NCBI GenBank assembly: GCA_037975125.1
Contig: CM075853.1
Span: 35,547,113 to 35,611,112, forward strand
Length of the DNA stretch: 64,000 bases
Direction of reading: 5' to 3'
Origin: Latrodectus hesperus
Taxonomy: Eukaryota > Arthropoda > Arachnida > Araneae > Theridiidae
Shown in pieces: positions 28,077 to 43,955 of this stretch. Both the position numbers and the translations under genes were made by a program. The notes under the pieces are model-generated. The model had not been told where the DNA came from, searched no databases, and saw only the letters and a program-made list of their open reading frames with translations. Position 1 is the stretch's first letter, and every line of letters begins with the position of its first letter.

Positions 28077-30149
28077 TTTTATGCACTTTTTAAAATAATC
28101 AAAAAATTCAACTGAAAAATTTTTAGTTTCATTCTATCGTTTTAAAAATTAATTTTTATAATCTAATATTTGGATATTTTTCTGAATAATCATTTTTATT
28201 AAATGTACTCTTCGCATTCTAAAGCCTATACATGATTACACTATTATAGCTTTTTGTATACATATATTATTGTGTATATACATACATATACGTATATAGA
28301 TAAATAGTTAAATGAATTTAAAATGTATTTCATTTAGAACTTTAAATATCATATTATTCTTTTTAAACATATTAATCATATAACATAACATTTATTAACA
28401 TATTAATCTTTATAAAATTTCCATATATTTATGCGCTAAAAGATTTCATAGGTTACTATCACACCTGAAAACATGAAGAAGTTTCCTGCATGAAATTTAA
28501 TTTTAGTTACACTTTCTTTCCAACAATACAATTGTTGAGAAATTACACCACAAATATAGATATAAAACTTGAACTTTTATGTATTTTTTCAAAATACAGA
28601 CATTTATCAATACAGATTAATGATTTTGCTCAATCAGTTAAGAATAAAAAAAAACTATAGTTAGTATATTTCATATTTTTCATTTAACTTCTACTCTAGA
28701 AAATGATAGTAGTCTTAGATTTTACACTTCGACTTAAGTAATATCTTTTCGAACATTTTACACTAGATTGATTGATGACATACCCAAAGTCTATAAACTC
28801 TCTTAAAACAGGAGCGTTTTTTTCATTAATTTTTAAGTAAGGAATTTGTTTTGACATACTGTACCAAGCGAGACAAAGTAGTTTATCTCGTTTCGTAATG
28901 CAATATATTTCAACGTCAATCACTTTGTACTAAACAGACAAAATACTTTTTTATGCTGTTTATCATCATCTTCTTTTCAATTTAATATTTCTTCATGAAC
29001 TTAAATACTTTATAAGAAATTAATTTTATTAAAAAGAAGTAACTTCATTTATAAGTCATTAAACAAGGAGATTATTTTGAGTAAGGAAATATACTAACAA
29101 ACATATATCACCTTCAATATATTATAATTTTTATCACACATTCCTCATAGTATTAAATAATATTACTCAGTTCTTCTAATAATTTAATTTTTGCAATTAT
29201 TTTCATGAAATATTAAACAAAAAGTAAAAGTTCCTGTTTCTTAAATATACTAAAAAAATAAGATAAAGATTTATGCATCGAAGCTATACATTTATTTTTT
29301 ATTCGTTAGCTTTTATTATATAATTGCTAATATTATACATCTAATATCTATTAATAAATTGAATCTAAACAGTACAATGAATGTGATTGGAGAATTTAGT
29401 ATGATAGAATGTAAAAATAAGTAATTTAAATTTAGAAATGTAGATGACATCACAAAAATAATTAGAAAATTGTTGATAATTGTTTGTATATGATTAGAAA
29501 ATTGTTACTAATTGATAAATGATGTATTAAAAACACTTAAGGGAAGCCATTATATTGCTTAAATTCCATAATAATGAGAAAAGCTTATGAGTGAATACTG
29601 TTGCAATAAAAAATTATTATTTAGTTACTACTACGAACAAATTAACATTTCTTTTTGAATTAAATAAATAAATAATTTTATATTATTCAATAGGCTTTCC
29701 AAACTAAAGTTTAAATGCAGAATTTCAATTTTAAAATGTTACTCTATATAATATACCAATTTTTGGATACAAATGTCACATTAAAATTTATTGTTTTATT
29801 TTCGAAAAACAATTACAAATTGTTTATCAAGTTGCTTTCTACATAAAAATTCATCTATTATATGAGATTAATCAAAAACTGAGCTAAAATGTATTGTTTC
29901 AAGAATGAAAGAACACTGATACTTACATATCAAAAGAAAATCTAGGTCATTTTGCGTACAGACAACTAAAAGCTGCACTTAAAATTTATCCTGACAAATA
30001 TTTATCAACTTAAATATTATTACATTGAATGTACAGTCACTATTACATTGAAAATCATTACATATTTCAAATGAACAATGACTTTAGTGGCACAGCTGTA
30101 TGTATGAACACAATACAATTGCATGAACACTTTTGAAAGCGATTGTATA

Positions 30150-30182
30150 TCAATATTTTTAATAGAATATTAAAAATATTGA
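30150..30182. repeat. 14-bp A/T hairpin
   Basis: TCAATATTTTTAAT (30150-30163) pairs with 30169-30182 across a 5-nt loop. Being almost pure A/T, it has a fair chance of arising at random. Confidence 0.75.
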
Positions 30183-30337
30183 TGTATGTATAAACAATAA
30201 TGTAATAAAAATTATTTTATTTAATAATTATACTTTACAGCAATGAAGTATCATTTTCTTAATTAGAAGACAGTTTTTTAGAATTTATCAAACAAAAATG
30301 TTAAAATAAATGGTTATAAAATTTAAATACTATATAC

Positions 30338-30392
30338 ATTTGAATACATAAAATCGATGCATTTGAATACATAAAATCATTTGAATACATAG
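30338..30392. repeat. imperfect tandem, three units
   Basis: CATTTGAATACATA occurs three times with spacers AAATCGATG and AAAT, then diverges. Unit length is 18-22 bp. Confidence 0.8.
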
Positions 30393-31882
30393 CAGAATTA
30401 CATGATACATTTAATTAAACTAATACGATAAACACACGATAATTGATTAGTTTATAATTAATATTCGTATTTAACTGAAGTTAATAATGATATGCAGAAT
30501 AATCTGGAATTTGAAAATGTAATAATGGTGTAATATTAAAATGATGTAATATTCTTCAAAACAGAAATATATTTTATATTATTATATAATTTAATGTTAC
30601 ATATTATTAGAAATCATTGTAACTTTATTACCTATATGTTTATGGAATAGAAATATTCAAACATTTACAATTTTGATATCACTTTTATATTGTTTACATT
30701 GAATGTGTTTCAAAAAGTATTCCAAATCATATGATTTTGAGAATAAAGCAAAATAAATTTGAATAAAATGAAATACAGAATTATAGCACAAATTTGCCTT
30801 TGAAAATATTTTTGATTTAGTTCTTTATATTTTCAGCTTTTTTCACTTCAAACGAAATTACTAAAGTGATGTGGCAGTTTAAAATTATGTGTTTTATTGG
30901 TGTGACGAAAGTTGTTATATCGTTTCAATTGAAATTAGAAATACAGTGATGCAGTTAAATCAAATTCAGAATTCATTTGAAGATAAAAAACAGTTCTTCT
31001 TAGTGAAAATCTCCATTTTCATACTTTAATTTTAAAAAATAGTTATATTATAGATATATTAATTTAAGGAATTTTTCTGTAAAAAATAACAGTTTGTCAT
31101 GTATGTTTAATAAATGTGTCTATACTCAAATTTAAGATATTAAATTATGGATCAAAACTAAAATTCAACCAACCTAAGTAAATATTATGTTCATATACTT
31201 GAAAGAAAGTATTATTAGATATTTATATCCGTTTAGGATATTCAATTACTTATTTAATGTGTCTGTAAGAAATATCTTAATAGTTGATATCTCAAAATGA
31301 CGAAATAGTAATGTTGATTACATACTACATAATAAAATTTCTTATGTTTGAAAATTATAACCATAATGAATGTAAGCTTTTGCAGAAATTTATCTTAAAT
31401 GAAATTGTTCTCCATATATCATTCCCCATTTTTCTGCAAATATCTACATGCGATCCGAAAATATTTAGCAATATCTGTACATTAAACTGTACACCCTATA
31501 TTTTTATACAAAACTTTACTTTCATTGTTTTCAATCACGTATATCACAATTTGTAATCAGTTGGGTAGATGCATTGTAAATAAATGTATACAAATCACGT
31601 AAGCATATTTCATAAAATCTATATCATTTAAATTTTAACTCATAATTTATATTCATATACATTTTTATCATTCATGTAAAAGACATTTTTAAAGCAATAT
31701 TATTTTTGTTTAGAGAATCTCCATTTTTAAGGTTAGAAAAATTCAAAACATTAAGCACAATTTTTCATATTCACGTTCCTTAAAAATTCTTTCTCTTCTA
31801 CCCTAGCATGGCTTCAGAGGCGTTTTATTTCGTTTTAGACGCTCTGCAAAAAGCTTAAAAGCCTTCATGAAAAAGTCTTCGA

Positions 31883-32090
31883 TCATTGCTTAAGCATTCC
31901 AAAACATTGCAAGGGTGAGTAAAGAGAAAGTGTGGGAGAGGGAAACCGCTGGAAGGGGTAGAAATGTGAAGGTCTCAGCGCATGCGCGATGACTGCCGAG
32001 GCAATTGTCAACAGACTGGCAGAGCGCATCCTTTTTACCCATCGATTCTTAAAAGTATCTTCAACTGCTTTTCTGCGAAAGGTAAGTGCA
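31883..32090 (+). promoter_or_regulatory. candidate promoter / non-coding first exon
   Basis: This is a G/C-richer patch in very A/T-rich surroundings. GCGCATGCGC at 31978-31987 matches the NRF1 palindrome core, common in animal promoters. About 95 bp downstream, AAAGGTAAGT (donor GT at 32082) is a near-ideal splice donor on the plus strand, so an exon of about 100 nt starting near the NRF1 site is plausible. Overlapping frames on both strands (31883-32137 minus, 31982-32200 plus) are not recognisable proteins. It could also be a fragment of an unknown element. Confidence 0.35.
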
Positions 32091-32345
32091 TATTGCAAAT
32101 GCATTTTTTGTTCCCACTTCACTTTATTAAGGTACACTCAGTTCTTTTTTTGGAAATAGTGATTCCGTCCTCGCTGGAATCTAAATGGGAATCACAGTAG
32201 AACGGGAATATTTGGTAGTAGGACGGAAGAATATCCGCATTCCGGGATGTGTCGGTGGTATTTTATCCGCATCTTTTGCTGTGACGTAGTAACGAGACAT
32301 TTAATATTGACATTGCTCTTTTTCTTGGGTGCAAAATTTATTATT
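32091..32345. other. continuation of G/C-richer patch
   Basis: Mixed-composition DNA with GACGGAAGAATATCCGCATT and GTGACGTAGTAACG (TGACGTA resembles a CRE core) near 32222-32293. Nothing can be assigned firmly. If the promoter call is right, this is the start of its first intron. Confidence 0.3.
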
Positions 32346-37045
<4,700 letters not shown>

Positions 37046-37420
37046 AATTCAAAACTCCGTGACCTACATTTCTCTTGAGCATTTCAAGTAAACAAGGTCC
37101 CTCATTCCAATCCCCCCACTTCTTCCACCTCTAAAGCACAATCGAATCCTCCACCCCCTTCCACACAGAGTTCTAAAAGAAGGGTCGATATGTCCGCAAA
37201 AGGGCGTTTTATTCGTATTTCCCTTAGCTTTGGTCTTCATTTCCAATAGAACTTGCTCACTCTAATGCTCCGTTCCCAAATGGATTTCAATGCCCATTGA
37301 AAGTTTTTACTCTTTTTTTCCTCCTTTTTTGCACTAACTGCTCATTGAAACGGTGGATGCGAGTGATAAGTGGTTGAAATCGCTTGAGGTAGGCGAAAGA
37401 AATTTTTGCTATTTAACGGT
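37046..37420. other. G/C-richer, strand-asymmetric patch
   Basis: The plus strand is pyrimidine-rich (CCAATCCCCCCACTTCTTCC, CCTCCACCCCCTTCCACACAG) and could hold a polypyrimidine tract with AG at 37167-37168. The minus-strand frame (37064-37246) is G/R-rich and not recognisable. Candidates are a conserved non-coding element, an exon, or an old repeat. Confidence 0.3.
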
Positions 37421-39141
37421 CGATAACTGCTTCGATGTCCGTATTTTTTGTGAATGTTTTTAATGAAATGTTTTTTGGCGTTATCATCTGCTTTACAGTA
37501 CTTATCGTCTGTTGGAATGTAAGAAAGGACAAGGCTAAGTGTTGAGTTAAAAAAATGGTTATGAAAAAAAAAGAAATCGCAAAATAATATTTACATTTAA
37601 TATAGATAACCACAATCCCATTAGAAATAATTAATGTGTTTATTTTATCAACTTTACATTACAAAGTACTTATCAGTTTTATTTCCATTTTATACTTTCT
37701 ATTGATTAAACATAAATTTAATTAATGCTTATCTATTTAGTTAAAAAAATTCAGCTCTAAGGCTTCAATATATAATTCAAATAATTCGAAATAATAAAGA
37801 AATGACTTTCCATGAAAATGTATTAATATAAATTATACTTTTTTAACTATTTATGAAATTTATTTTACTATTGAAGCACAAATATATAATTTAGTAAAAG
37901 TTAATACTTTAAAGGAAATGTTATTTTTGAGTAATGTTTGCTATTTTAAGTAGGAATTACTTTTTAGAAATAATGTAATTACACAGAAATAAATTTTCCT
38001 ACAAGATTTTGAAATTGCAAATCAGGAAAAGTAACGTGTCTGACATTCTTAACACATAATTTCATATATTTTTACTTTTATACAGTATTTCACATATTTC
38101 TATTAGTAAGAGTTTCATGGGCAAGAAAAAATGAAAATAGAATTAAGGAATAGATTTCCCTTGTTAATTTAATTATAAGAAAATTAAAAAATGTATTAAG
38201 TTCATGTGAAACAAAATTAAGTTAAAATTCAACAAAATTCTGATAAATAGCAATAGAATAAAACCAAACATTTATGAAATGATTACGTAGAGAAATAAAG
38301 CAAATTAAGAAGCAAAAGGAAGGAATTTAATTTATGGTATAATGAACAAATTATTTCAATTTCTGCTTTCGACAAAAACAATTATTGAACTGGATTTCTA
38401 AATTATTATAATTTGTTTCATAACATAGGATAAGAAAATAATAATTCAATCTTCTAAATATTAATAAATGGCAACTTAACCGTTTAACTTTACTTTTTTT
38501 CGTGTAATTGCTTATATTATATGTCAAAAATATTAAGGAGAAAGCATCAAATATTTAGACGGTATCATTAGACAATATATCGTCTAAATATTTGGTGCTT
38601 TCTTCTTAATATATTCTAAGACTACTTTAGAGATACTGCATTTTTTTGTTCACATAAATGTTCATATTATATTTAGTACCTGTAAGATACTCTCACAATT
38701 AAGATATTATTAAAAATATTTTAAAAAGTAAAGGTTAATGGAAAGAAAAATATTAATTCAAACAAGAGAAAAAAACTGACCAATGAGCAAAAAACTGACA
38801 AATGTGGTTGGAAAATTTTGCTGAACGAGAAATGCGTAACTACGGTTAAACCTTACGCTTAGTTGGAAAAAAAGAACACACTAGCTGAAAAAATGGAAGT
38901 CGTTACCACTTTCACAAAATGGATGTTAAAAAAAGTAAAATAAATAAAAATCTTTACCATATGACAGGGCATCTGGTCATGTAAAAATACCGAGATAAAA
39001 ATGGAATAAAGAGTAAACTAAAACTGTCACAGGAAAAGAAAGAGTGTTTATCAAGATAATATTATTTATTATACAAAAACTGAAAACACTTTAAAATTGT
39101 TTCATTAGCCTTTTGAACATTGTGAATTTATTTATTTATAT
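37421..39141. other. A/T-rich DNA with one strong hairpin
   Basis: Apart from the inverted repeat at 38530-38612, nothing is seen. The 66-codon frame at 37413-37613 (minus) is unassigned. Confidence 0.6.
38530..38612. repeat. 32-bp stem hairpin, 19-nt loop
   Basis: Arms 38530-38561 and 38581-38612 pair over 32 positions with only two differences. As RNA both would be G-U pairs, so the stem would be continuous. The arms carry mixed sequence (GAAAGCATCAAATATTTAGACG). The size fits a miRNA precursor or a short foldback element. No flanking duplication was recognised. Confidence 0.85.
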
Positions 39142-39564
39142 TTCCTCAGAGAGTGTTGATGTTGTTGCTTATGACACTTGGCGAAGCCAAGCTCGCTATG
39201 ACTTTGGCTGTGCGAATTAAGTCAAAGGGAGCGTGCGTCTTTCGTTTGGATCAGAGCAACACGAAGGTGAAAGTACGACTTTGCTCTTTTTAAAGTGCCT
39301 CGTAATTTTGAACCACGGTCAGGTGACGAGGCCGCACCTGAGCTGGCAATCTCCTCTCCACATCCACGCCACACCAGCGGAAGGACTTTGGACATCACAT
39401 ATTAACGTGGACACGTCCCCAACCCACGGAACTCCAGCAATTCAGTGAAGGTACACCGTGGTCATCCTCCCAACCACTGCCCTCGGCAAATGATGCTTCA
39501 CTTTGCTGAGCTTACGGGAAGTAACGTGAAGCTACTGAGCCAATGGAGTTCTTCTTCAGAGAGT
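39142..39564 (-). mobile_element. ~400-bp SINE-like element with 13-bp near-perfect duplication
   Basis: The body is 39155-39551, flanked by TTCCTCAGAGAGT (39142-39154) and TTCTTCAGAGAGT (39552-39564), 12 of 13 bases equal. Read on minus, it ends with GCTTGGCTTCGCCAAGTGTC (includes a GCTTGGC/GCCAAG hairpin) and ATAAGCAACAACATCAAC, a CAA-type tail. It is more G/C-rich than the surroundings. Its last ~110 bp (plus 39156-39265) matches the 3' part of the SINE at 52682-53056. The head at the right end shows no clear tRNA A/B boxes. The 71-codon plus-strand frame inside (39233-39448) is an accident of the repeat, not a gene. Confidence 0.75.
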
Positions 39565-39599
39565 AAACTATACAAGATAAAAACATAAAAGTAATTTAT

Positions 39600-40640
39600 A
39601 TTTATAAAGAATCCTTAATTTGAAGGTTTAGGATCGCTTTTGGCGTGTAATACAGCTTGCACTCTTTTAGAAATCAATTCATGCAAATGCTGAATTTAGG
39701 AATATTGTATTATTTATCATAGAGATATTGTGAAAGTTCTGGAAGAAATGCCAGTCGCGAAGGTTTATAGGTTCCACATTAAATGTTCTAAAATAGCTTT
39801 AACGTTAATAACGGTTTAGTTGTATTTAGATCGAGTGACTCGTTGGACCAAAGTAGATGCTCAACTTTATCCTCATTTTATTCAAACTATGATCGGAGAT
39901 GCTCCTCAGCATGAACAGGTTCATTATGAGATTTGGAATGTTCCATCATCTGCAGGAAACCAAATTTGCATTGACCGGCTCAGTTAAAATGCCTTCATTC
40001 TTCTTACCAGTGATCCTTCATATTATGATTACAATTGGTTCAATCAAAACACGGCTGCTCATATCATGACTCATCCACTTCCATGCTAGACAGTTGAAAT
40101 TAAACAATCAATACACATGATTGTGAAGTTGTCCTTGAAACATTCACATATACTGTTGTGGTGAAAATTGTGTGAAGGTCATTATTTCAGATCACATTAA
40201 ATCTTCCTCTTAATAATTTACCAGGTCTTGTGAGTGACACCACTATAGATTATGTTTGGCATTAACATCTGTGACAAGTGGATTGTGAATTTCTTCTCTC
40301 TCTCTGTAAGTGTTGTGTTTAGGAAGATGTCTTCTAATAATGTTTATACTTTATCAGTGACACTGAAGAAAACAAACACTGATTGAGTTCCGGGGACACG
40401 TTTGCTACAGTTGCTTCTTTTGCAGACATTACATTCCATTTCAAAACTCATAAGTCTTTTTCAATGAGCTTCTTTTCAAGTTAATTACATTGCTTTACTG
40501 AGGATGTCTTGCAGCGCTGTGTACATATTATCATAACTTTAGATACGCAAACAAATCGGGGTGTTCTTGTGGCATATGCTTCAGCTTGATGGGCTCTCAT
40601 ATTCTGATTTCTTTGAAAATCTGAGGTATCCGACATTTTG
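39600..40640 (-). pseudogene. decayed Tc1/mariner-like transposon relic
   Basis: At 39615-39690 on minus the reading QHLHELISKRVQAVLHAKSD, ending at TAA (39615-39617), fits the C-terminus of Tc1-type transposases (LI-SMPRRVQAV-AKGG pattern) with two residues lost. The rest, up to about 40640, is less A/T-rich and coding-like in texture but broken by many stops on both strands. I could not place the DDE motifs. The outer borders are guesses based on composition. Confidence 0.4.
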
Positions 40641-42739
40641 TGCTTTTAAAAAAATTCATGACTTTAAGAAAATTAATAAAGTATATGTACTGCCAGACTA
40701 CATGCATTTCTATTTATGAAAAAAATGGTAACTTCTATTAAATTACAATGCTTACAAAGCACATTTAAATGTCTTGCTAAATAAATATACAGACAGTTAT
40801 GAAAATAATGGAAATCCACTTTATTGATAACCATCTATATATTTACTAACATTTTAGTCTGTGTACTATTAGGAAATAAAGAGTAATCTTAAAAATTATA
40901 ATCAGCCCATATACTACCATATATGATAAAATGATTAACTTTAAATGTACAACTAAACAAAAAAATACATCCATAATTTACTTACGGTATATTCAAATTA
41001 ATTCCGTTTTGTTCAGTTATTTTTACTACCTCTAATACATGTCCTATCTCAAAATAATACTGATGTCAAAAATAAGGGAATTTATTTGCCATCTTACTAT
41101 TTCCCATACAAACCCTTCAAGAACACCATGGTGATAAGTTTTTTATAGACTCTCTAAATCGATTTTAGTAAATTATTTATCAATTATTCTTAAATTTATT
41201 TTGCAAATTATCTGTGAATTATGTTAGTTTATACAGGCTGAAAAACAAAAACAAAATAAGGGTGCTAGTGAAAATTTTACTGAAGGTATAAGCAAGATTG
41301 CACTGAAGCGTAAAAACAGTGTATAATATAAATCAAAGGTAATATTAGTACATGTAAAACACTAACAAAATAAATAGAATTTTTTATAAACTTAATATGC
41401 ATTTTTTTGTTTACTTTTCATCAGGTGTTAAATAAAAAATTGGTTGATTTTCATTTAAAGGGAACATTTGGATAATTGACTGAAGTATGTGTTTCTTTCA
41501 GCCGCAAAATTCTCTTAATTAAAAAATCATCCCAGTGATCATTCAGCAAGAAAAAGAACTTTTTTAAAGAAATCATTGATCTTTTTGAAATTAAATATGT
41601 AAACAGTTCATTTAAAATTAATAAACTGATTAAAGCTTCAAGACCCTAGGCCCATTCAGACACTATACAGTACGTATTTCAATCCGTTGAATATTAAACA
41701 ATTTTCAGCACAAAATGTGCTTCTAAGCACCTTGGTAAAGAAAGATAAATATACCCATTGTTATCTTGCGATATATTATGACAGGATATTAATAGTTTTT
41801 ACTCTAAAGCTATACTATTTTTGGGTGTCTAAATGTGATAGCCTGTCATTTCCAAAATATTTTTAATTGCTAAATGTTCCGAAAAGGAATAGTAACCAAA
41901 ATCAGATATCCTTATGCATTTTATATAGAACTGGAAATTATCATGGTAAATACGAGTATCAAGAAGGTTTGCAATGAAGGGTAATGTCACATTGACAAAA
42001 TTTCAAACAGCATTATTTGAAGTGATCCACAGTTTTGAAAGGTATCACGCCTCATCATCATAACAAAAGTAATGGCTATATAATACTTTTAAATAATGGT
42101 AATTGAATGCATTAGATTTGGTCTCTGCATTTAAAAATTCAATATTTATCTGGTCCAAAAATTAAAAAAGTTATCATTGAACCTTAACCGCTACCCTTCT
42201 GTTGTCAACTAATTCGATTAGCTTACACACAACTCTCTCGTCATCACATGTGTCCATCAGTGTTGTGCAGATAAAGACTTATCATAAAAGACAAAATGAG
42301 CCTAACTCTACTATCAAAGCAGCTTGAGATTGGAGAAAAAGTTACAGGTGTTAATGAAATGAGAGAGTATTTAACGTCTTAGAAAGGTAATATTTATAAT
42401 TTAGAGACAGTTCAGTCTTGTGGCGCATTTATCTGGTCTTCCATATAATGTGTGCAATTTGTTAGATACAGCCATGAATAATGGCTTATTCATTGATTGC
42501 CCATATAAATTCTGGCATTTCAGTGTTACCATGTTCAAATTAGTGGAACAGGCTATAATATTTTCAATATTGTTTTCCTGGTGTTATTCATTATATCTAT
42601 CCTCTAAGAGCTTTTCATAGTATTTCCTGAACATCAAAATTTTCAGCAACTGTTACCAGCTTTATACCATGTGAATTAGGAAATAGAAATACTGGTTAAG
42701 GTCGAAATTAACACTCACATGGGGATTGAAAACTTCCAT
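40641..42739. other. no recognisable gene; mixed composition
   Basis: The sequence alternates A/T-rich and moderately mixed stretches (notably 41420-41700 and 42180-42700). The 66-codon plus frame (42420-42620) is W/S/F-rich and unassigned. Part of this may be old transposon sequence, but no motif supports it. Confidence 0.5.
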
Positions 42740-43370
42740 TATGAAAAATAACTTATACTCGAACAATGTAAGTCAAAAAACATTTTACTGAGAATAATAC
42801 AATATATTTTCATACAGCACATTATTTCCCTACACATCTCGCAATTTCAACAGTCCGTTTTCGGAACATAGCTCTAATCAATCGATGCCCTAATGACAGA
42901 AATATGCTCCTTAGTCCTTAAGCCAGCTTAGAACAACTGATTGAACCTCGTCATCATTGGAAAATTGTCTTTCACCTAAATATTCTTTGAGCCTACCGAA
43001 CACTTTACAATTGCAGAGTGCCAGGTTAGGATTGTTTTGCGGATGCTTAAGGACCCTTCATCCAAAATTGTAAAGAGTCCTGTGCTGTGAGTGCCTTCCA
43101 CCTGTGTTCGATGTGATCGCCATTATTGGCTTTCCTTACCTTTCCGCATGGGTTTAGTTTGTGCTTACGTCTTCGAACTGCTGGCAACATTTTAAAATGA
43201 TTGGATTTTTTCTCTTACTAAGCAGCAACACTTCCAACAATCCGAATGAAATTGATACAGTTGTAAGCCATGGAACTCAACTATCATCTGCGCTAGCTTC
43301 ATTTTCTTTCTCAATGACGCCATCGGTGGCGGGACAAGTGCAACTTACTTTCTGAACACCCAAGTCTTAT
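42740..43370 (-). mobile_element. internally deleted mariner-family element
   Basis: The 5' end is at the right: on minus GGGTGTTCAGAAAGTAAGTT (about 43344-43363) looks like a mariner terminal repeat. The transposase tail lies at the left. The length of ~0.63 kb against ~1.3 kb for intact mariners, together with the missing middle region, shows internal deletion. A matching left terminal repeat was not found, so the left border is approximate. Confidence 0.7.
42830..43140 (-). pseudogene. mariner transposase, C-terminal remnant
   Basis: The minus-strand translation gives NFG-stop-RVLKHPQNNPNLALCNC, then KVFGRLKEYLGERQFSNDDE and VQSVVLSWLKD. This matches the mariner C-terminal core, where intact members read W-VL-HPPYSPDLAPCD and then FxxFGPLKxxLxGxxF. 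The third catalytic aspartate (DD34D) is replaced by Asn in LALCN, and a TGA stop replaces Trp (near 43068). The element is clearly dead. A degraded -RHSQH- stretch upstream corresponds to the DNARPHTA region carrying the second aspartate. Confidence 0.85.
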
Positions 43371-43955
43371 ATATACCTGTCGGGATGGATACTTGGAAAT
43401 TTTTAGAGTTCCCTCTTTTCCGACCGGTGAATGTGGCCCATTATCTCAGAAAATTCCTCTCAGAAGACAGTTTACGCAGTGCATATTAAGAAGATTTTAA
43501 ATGGTTTTTAGGTCTTAAAGTCTCTATTACATGGCGTCAAAATATAGTGTTAATTAAAAAAATCATTAATTCATACAATGTTAAAAATTAGCTTCTCCAA
43601 GACTTAGTATTTTCAATTGTAATGCAAAGATACTACAGTCTTTGAGTTCGAATGAAGATATTATAAATAAAGGATTCGAAAACAGTGTTAAATTAAAATT
43701 TCGCTTCTATTGCGCATCTGTGCCATTTAAAAGCTAAGAATTAAATGCTTTTTTCATAAAAAATGACAATTTGTATTTTATTAAAGTAAAAGACAAAATA
43801 ATCTAAATTTAATATTTTTAACATGCTTATCTACAATTTCGAAACACTTTGCTACCAAACAATAGCTTGAATAATAATTGTAAATTTTGAAAACTTTTGC
43901 TACATTGTAAATAATTGGAAGAATGAAATTCACAATGTTGTCCACCATTATGGCC
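43371..43955. other. spacer between two transposon relics
   Basis: A/T-rich with no motif seen. It separates the mariner remnant from the long-inverted-repeat element by about 0.6 kb. Confidence 0.6.

Larger units (their letters stand above)
28080..31800. other. A/T-rich DNA without recognisable gene
   Basis: Holds a 14-bp palindromic hairpin (30150-30182) and an imperfect tandem of CATTTGAATACATAAAAT units (30338-30392). The frames at 28696-28923 (minus) and 31284-31556 (plus) are not recognisable. Confidence 0.6.

Noticed and set aside
39233..39448. 71-codon plus frame as a gene
   Set aside because: It lies within a SINE-like repeat with flanking duplication. Composition and context indicate an accidental frame.
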